From the NCBI RefSeq assembly GCF_949628215.1, contig NC_134281.1:11604501-11668500 (forward strand): a stretch of 64,000 bases of DNA, read 5' to 3'. Position 1 is the first letter of the stretch. Every line of letters starts with the position of its first letter. Of this stretch, positions 62,924 to 64,000 are shown one piece after another. The translations under genes and the position numbers were made by a program. The DNA is from Phalacrocorax aristotelis. Lineage: Eukaryota > Chordata > Aves > Suliformes > Phalacrocoracidae. The notes below the pieces were generated by a model. That model saw nothing but the letters and a program-made list of their open reading frames with translations, was not told the origin of the DNA and did no database searches.

Positions 62924-63700
62924 TCAGTTCCCTTTAAGTATAATATAGAGTACTGGCAGAGTAACAGCAAACATAGCGCATGTCACGGCAGTGCTGTAAA
63001 TAGAATTTCTCTTGATTTGTGTTTCCAGTCTCCGCTCGGTATCACACAGCTCTAAAATCACATCTCTCACAGCAGAAACCTGGCTCTTACCCTCCACTGA
63101 AGACCTTGGCATCACTCTTTCTGTAGGTCTAGAATGGACCGCAAGTTTAACGCTCTGCACCTCCGAAATCATTTGTGCTAGACTTTCCTGGAGACTGTTA
63201 AACTGCTGCTGTAAACTCCCTAGACATGAACTGACTTGCTTAGTATAGTTTAGCTGTTCATTTAAAGGAATTAAAAGAGAATCTATTTTTATGGAGTCAT
63301 TCCTGTCTGCTCTAATTAATGAAGTGCCTTCTTTTATTTCCTGTGATGTCCTTGTTTGCAGCACATTTTTCAGGTCTGCTATGACGTCACTGAGATCCTT
63401 CTGCTGTAAGTAATGGCTGGAGGCCTGTTCTTTGATGGCTTCTTGCAGGTTTATTGGGCCCTTCTGTGCTTCAAGCACCAAGACTTTTAATTCTTGCAGC
63501 CTCACTCGATTAACATAGGTGGAACCAAGAACACCTATAATGGCTCCCAGTACAGAACCAATAATAGACCAATTCTTTGTTTTTTCAGCTCTTGTTCGCT
63601 CTTTCTCATGGCTTTCCCTTACAGCTGCAGAGAAGAGAGAGAATTTTTCTCTCTCAGATTCTTCTGCATTTAAATACGCAGCTCGGTACCTCTTCTCTTC
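62924..63700 (-). CDS. CCDC51: CCDC51 last coding exon (MITOK, mitochondrial K-ATP channel pore subunit), 3' part
   Basis: 258 codons plus TGA, entered through acceptor tgtatttcttgcag|GAA at 63,700. Earlier exons are off the right edge. The match to mammalian CCDC51 is strong: ESEREKFSLFSAAVRESHEK, NWSIIGSVLGAIIGV, STYVNRVRLQELK, EAQKGP, LQEAIKEQASS and the end RNSIYSTAVTC. CCDC51 (MITOK) sits in the inner mitochondrial membrane and forms the K+-conducting part of the mitochondrial ATP-sensitive channel with ABCB8. Visible here: a charged coiled-coil segment, a first membrane helix (about residues 45-62 of this exon), a long variable linker with heptad-like Leu/Gln, and a second membrane helix next to the C-terminus (TAVTCAMFAVTLPVLYIIL). 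The central linker has diverged most from mammals. The frame also reads two codons into the intron; TTG there is not a start. Confidence 0.95.
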   Translation of the reverse strand, partial: EEKRYRAAYLNAEESEREKFSLFSAAVRESHEKERTRAEKTKNWSIIGSVLGAIIGVLGSTYVNRVRLQELKVLVLEAQKGPINLQEAIKEQASSHYLQQKDLSDVIADLKNVLQTRTSQEIKEGTSLIRADRNDSIKIDSLLIPLNEQLNYTKQVSSCLGSLQQQFNSLQESLAQMISEVQSVKLAVHSRPTERVMPRSSVEGKSQVSAVRDVILELCDTERRLETQIKRNSIYSTAVTCAMFAVTLPVLYIILKGN

Positions 63701-64000
63701 CTGCAAGAAATACAGTGATTTGAAGGAGAAGATATAACATGAAGCTCTAAAGTCTACAATAAAAAAAACCCCAACAAACTAAAACAAAAAACCCAACAAA
63801 CCACCAAACCACAAAACCAAACCAGAAAACCCCCAAAACCCCAATGCAGATGAAGGAACTGAAATGAAGAACATCCATTAGTTCTGTTTCAGAAATTTTC
63901 CTTTTAATGTGGGATTTTCTTTATTGATCCTACTTAAGTCAATGCGACATCATTTTAAGTCAAAGCTGAAAAATGGAGAAGGCCATCAAGAATTACAGCT
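63701..64000 (-). other. CCDC51: CCDC51 intron (partial)
   Basis: Intronic sequence running off the right edge. Contains only the A/C-rich tract; no further exon is seen before the edge. Confidence 0.8.
63756..63842 (+). repeat. A/C-rich low-complexity tract in CCDC51 intron
   Basis: Irregular CAAACC, CCAACAAACC and AACCCCCAAAACCCC units just upstream (sense direction) of the last CCDC51 exon. On the sense strand this is G/T-rich and lies about 60 nt before the acceptor. Confidence 0.85.

Overview
This is vertebrate genomic DNA, almost certainly from a bird. Two recognised protein-coding genes are present, both on the minus strand, and both are split by introns. The bird call rests on three things. 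A CR1 LINE at about 21.0-22.0 kb ends in the CR1-type ATTCTATG tail. Several older CR1 scraps occur on both strands, and interspersed repeats are otherwise sparse. The gene order PLXNB1-CCDC51, both on the same strand, is the order found in amniotes (human 3p21.31). Species cannot be told from this sequence.

Layout from left to right. Positions 1-13,907 hold the first nine coding exons of PLXNB1 (plexin-B1, receptor for semaphorin 4D), read right to left. All splice sites and phases agree across the nine pieces and give 711 codons with no break. They encode the signal peptide, the whole sema domain, the first PSI domain, the first IPT-like stretch, the second PSI domain and the start of the Ser/Thr/Pro-rich linker. 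The rest of the gene lies off the left edge.

From 13.9 to about 54.7 kb there is a roughly 41-kb non-coding span. I read it as the first 5'-UTR intron of PLXNB1, because a strong CpG island at about 54.18-55.08 kb carries NF-Y and GC boxes and a good minus-strand splice donor. This span holds the CR1 element at 21.0-22.0 kb, decayed CR1 copies, low-complexity tracts and a few unexplained minus-strand segments that look exon-like. The best of these is at 31.65-31.92 kb, with a CpG-rich open frame ending in a clear transmembrane helix. Other weak candidates are at 36.1-37.8 kb and 51.6-52.4 kb.

From 55.1 to 62.8 kb is an intergenic spacer of about 8 kb. At 62.8-63.7 kb lies the last coding exon of CCDC51 (MITOK, the pore subunit of the mitochondrial ATP-sensitive K+ channel), followed by a short 3' UTR with AATAAA signals. 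The gene continues off the right edge. The two genes are neighbours in tandem with no known functional link: one is a cell-surface guidance receptor, the other an inner mitochondrial membrane protein. No rRNA, tRNA, CRISPR array or bacterial-type feature was seen.
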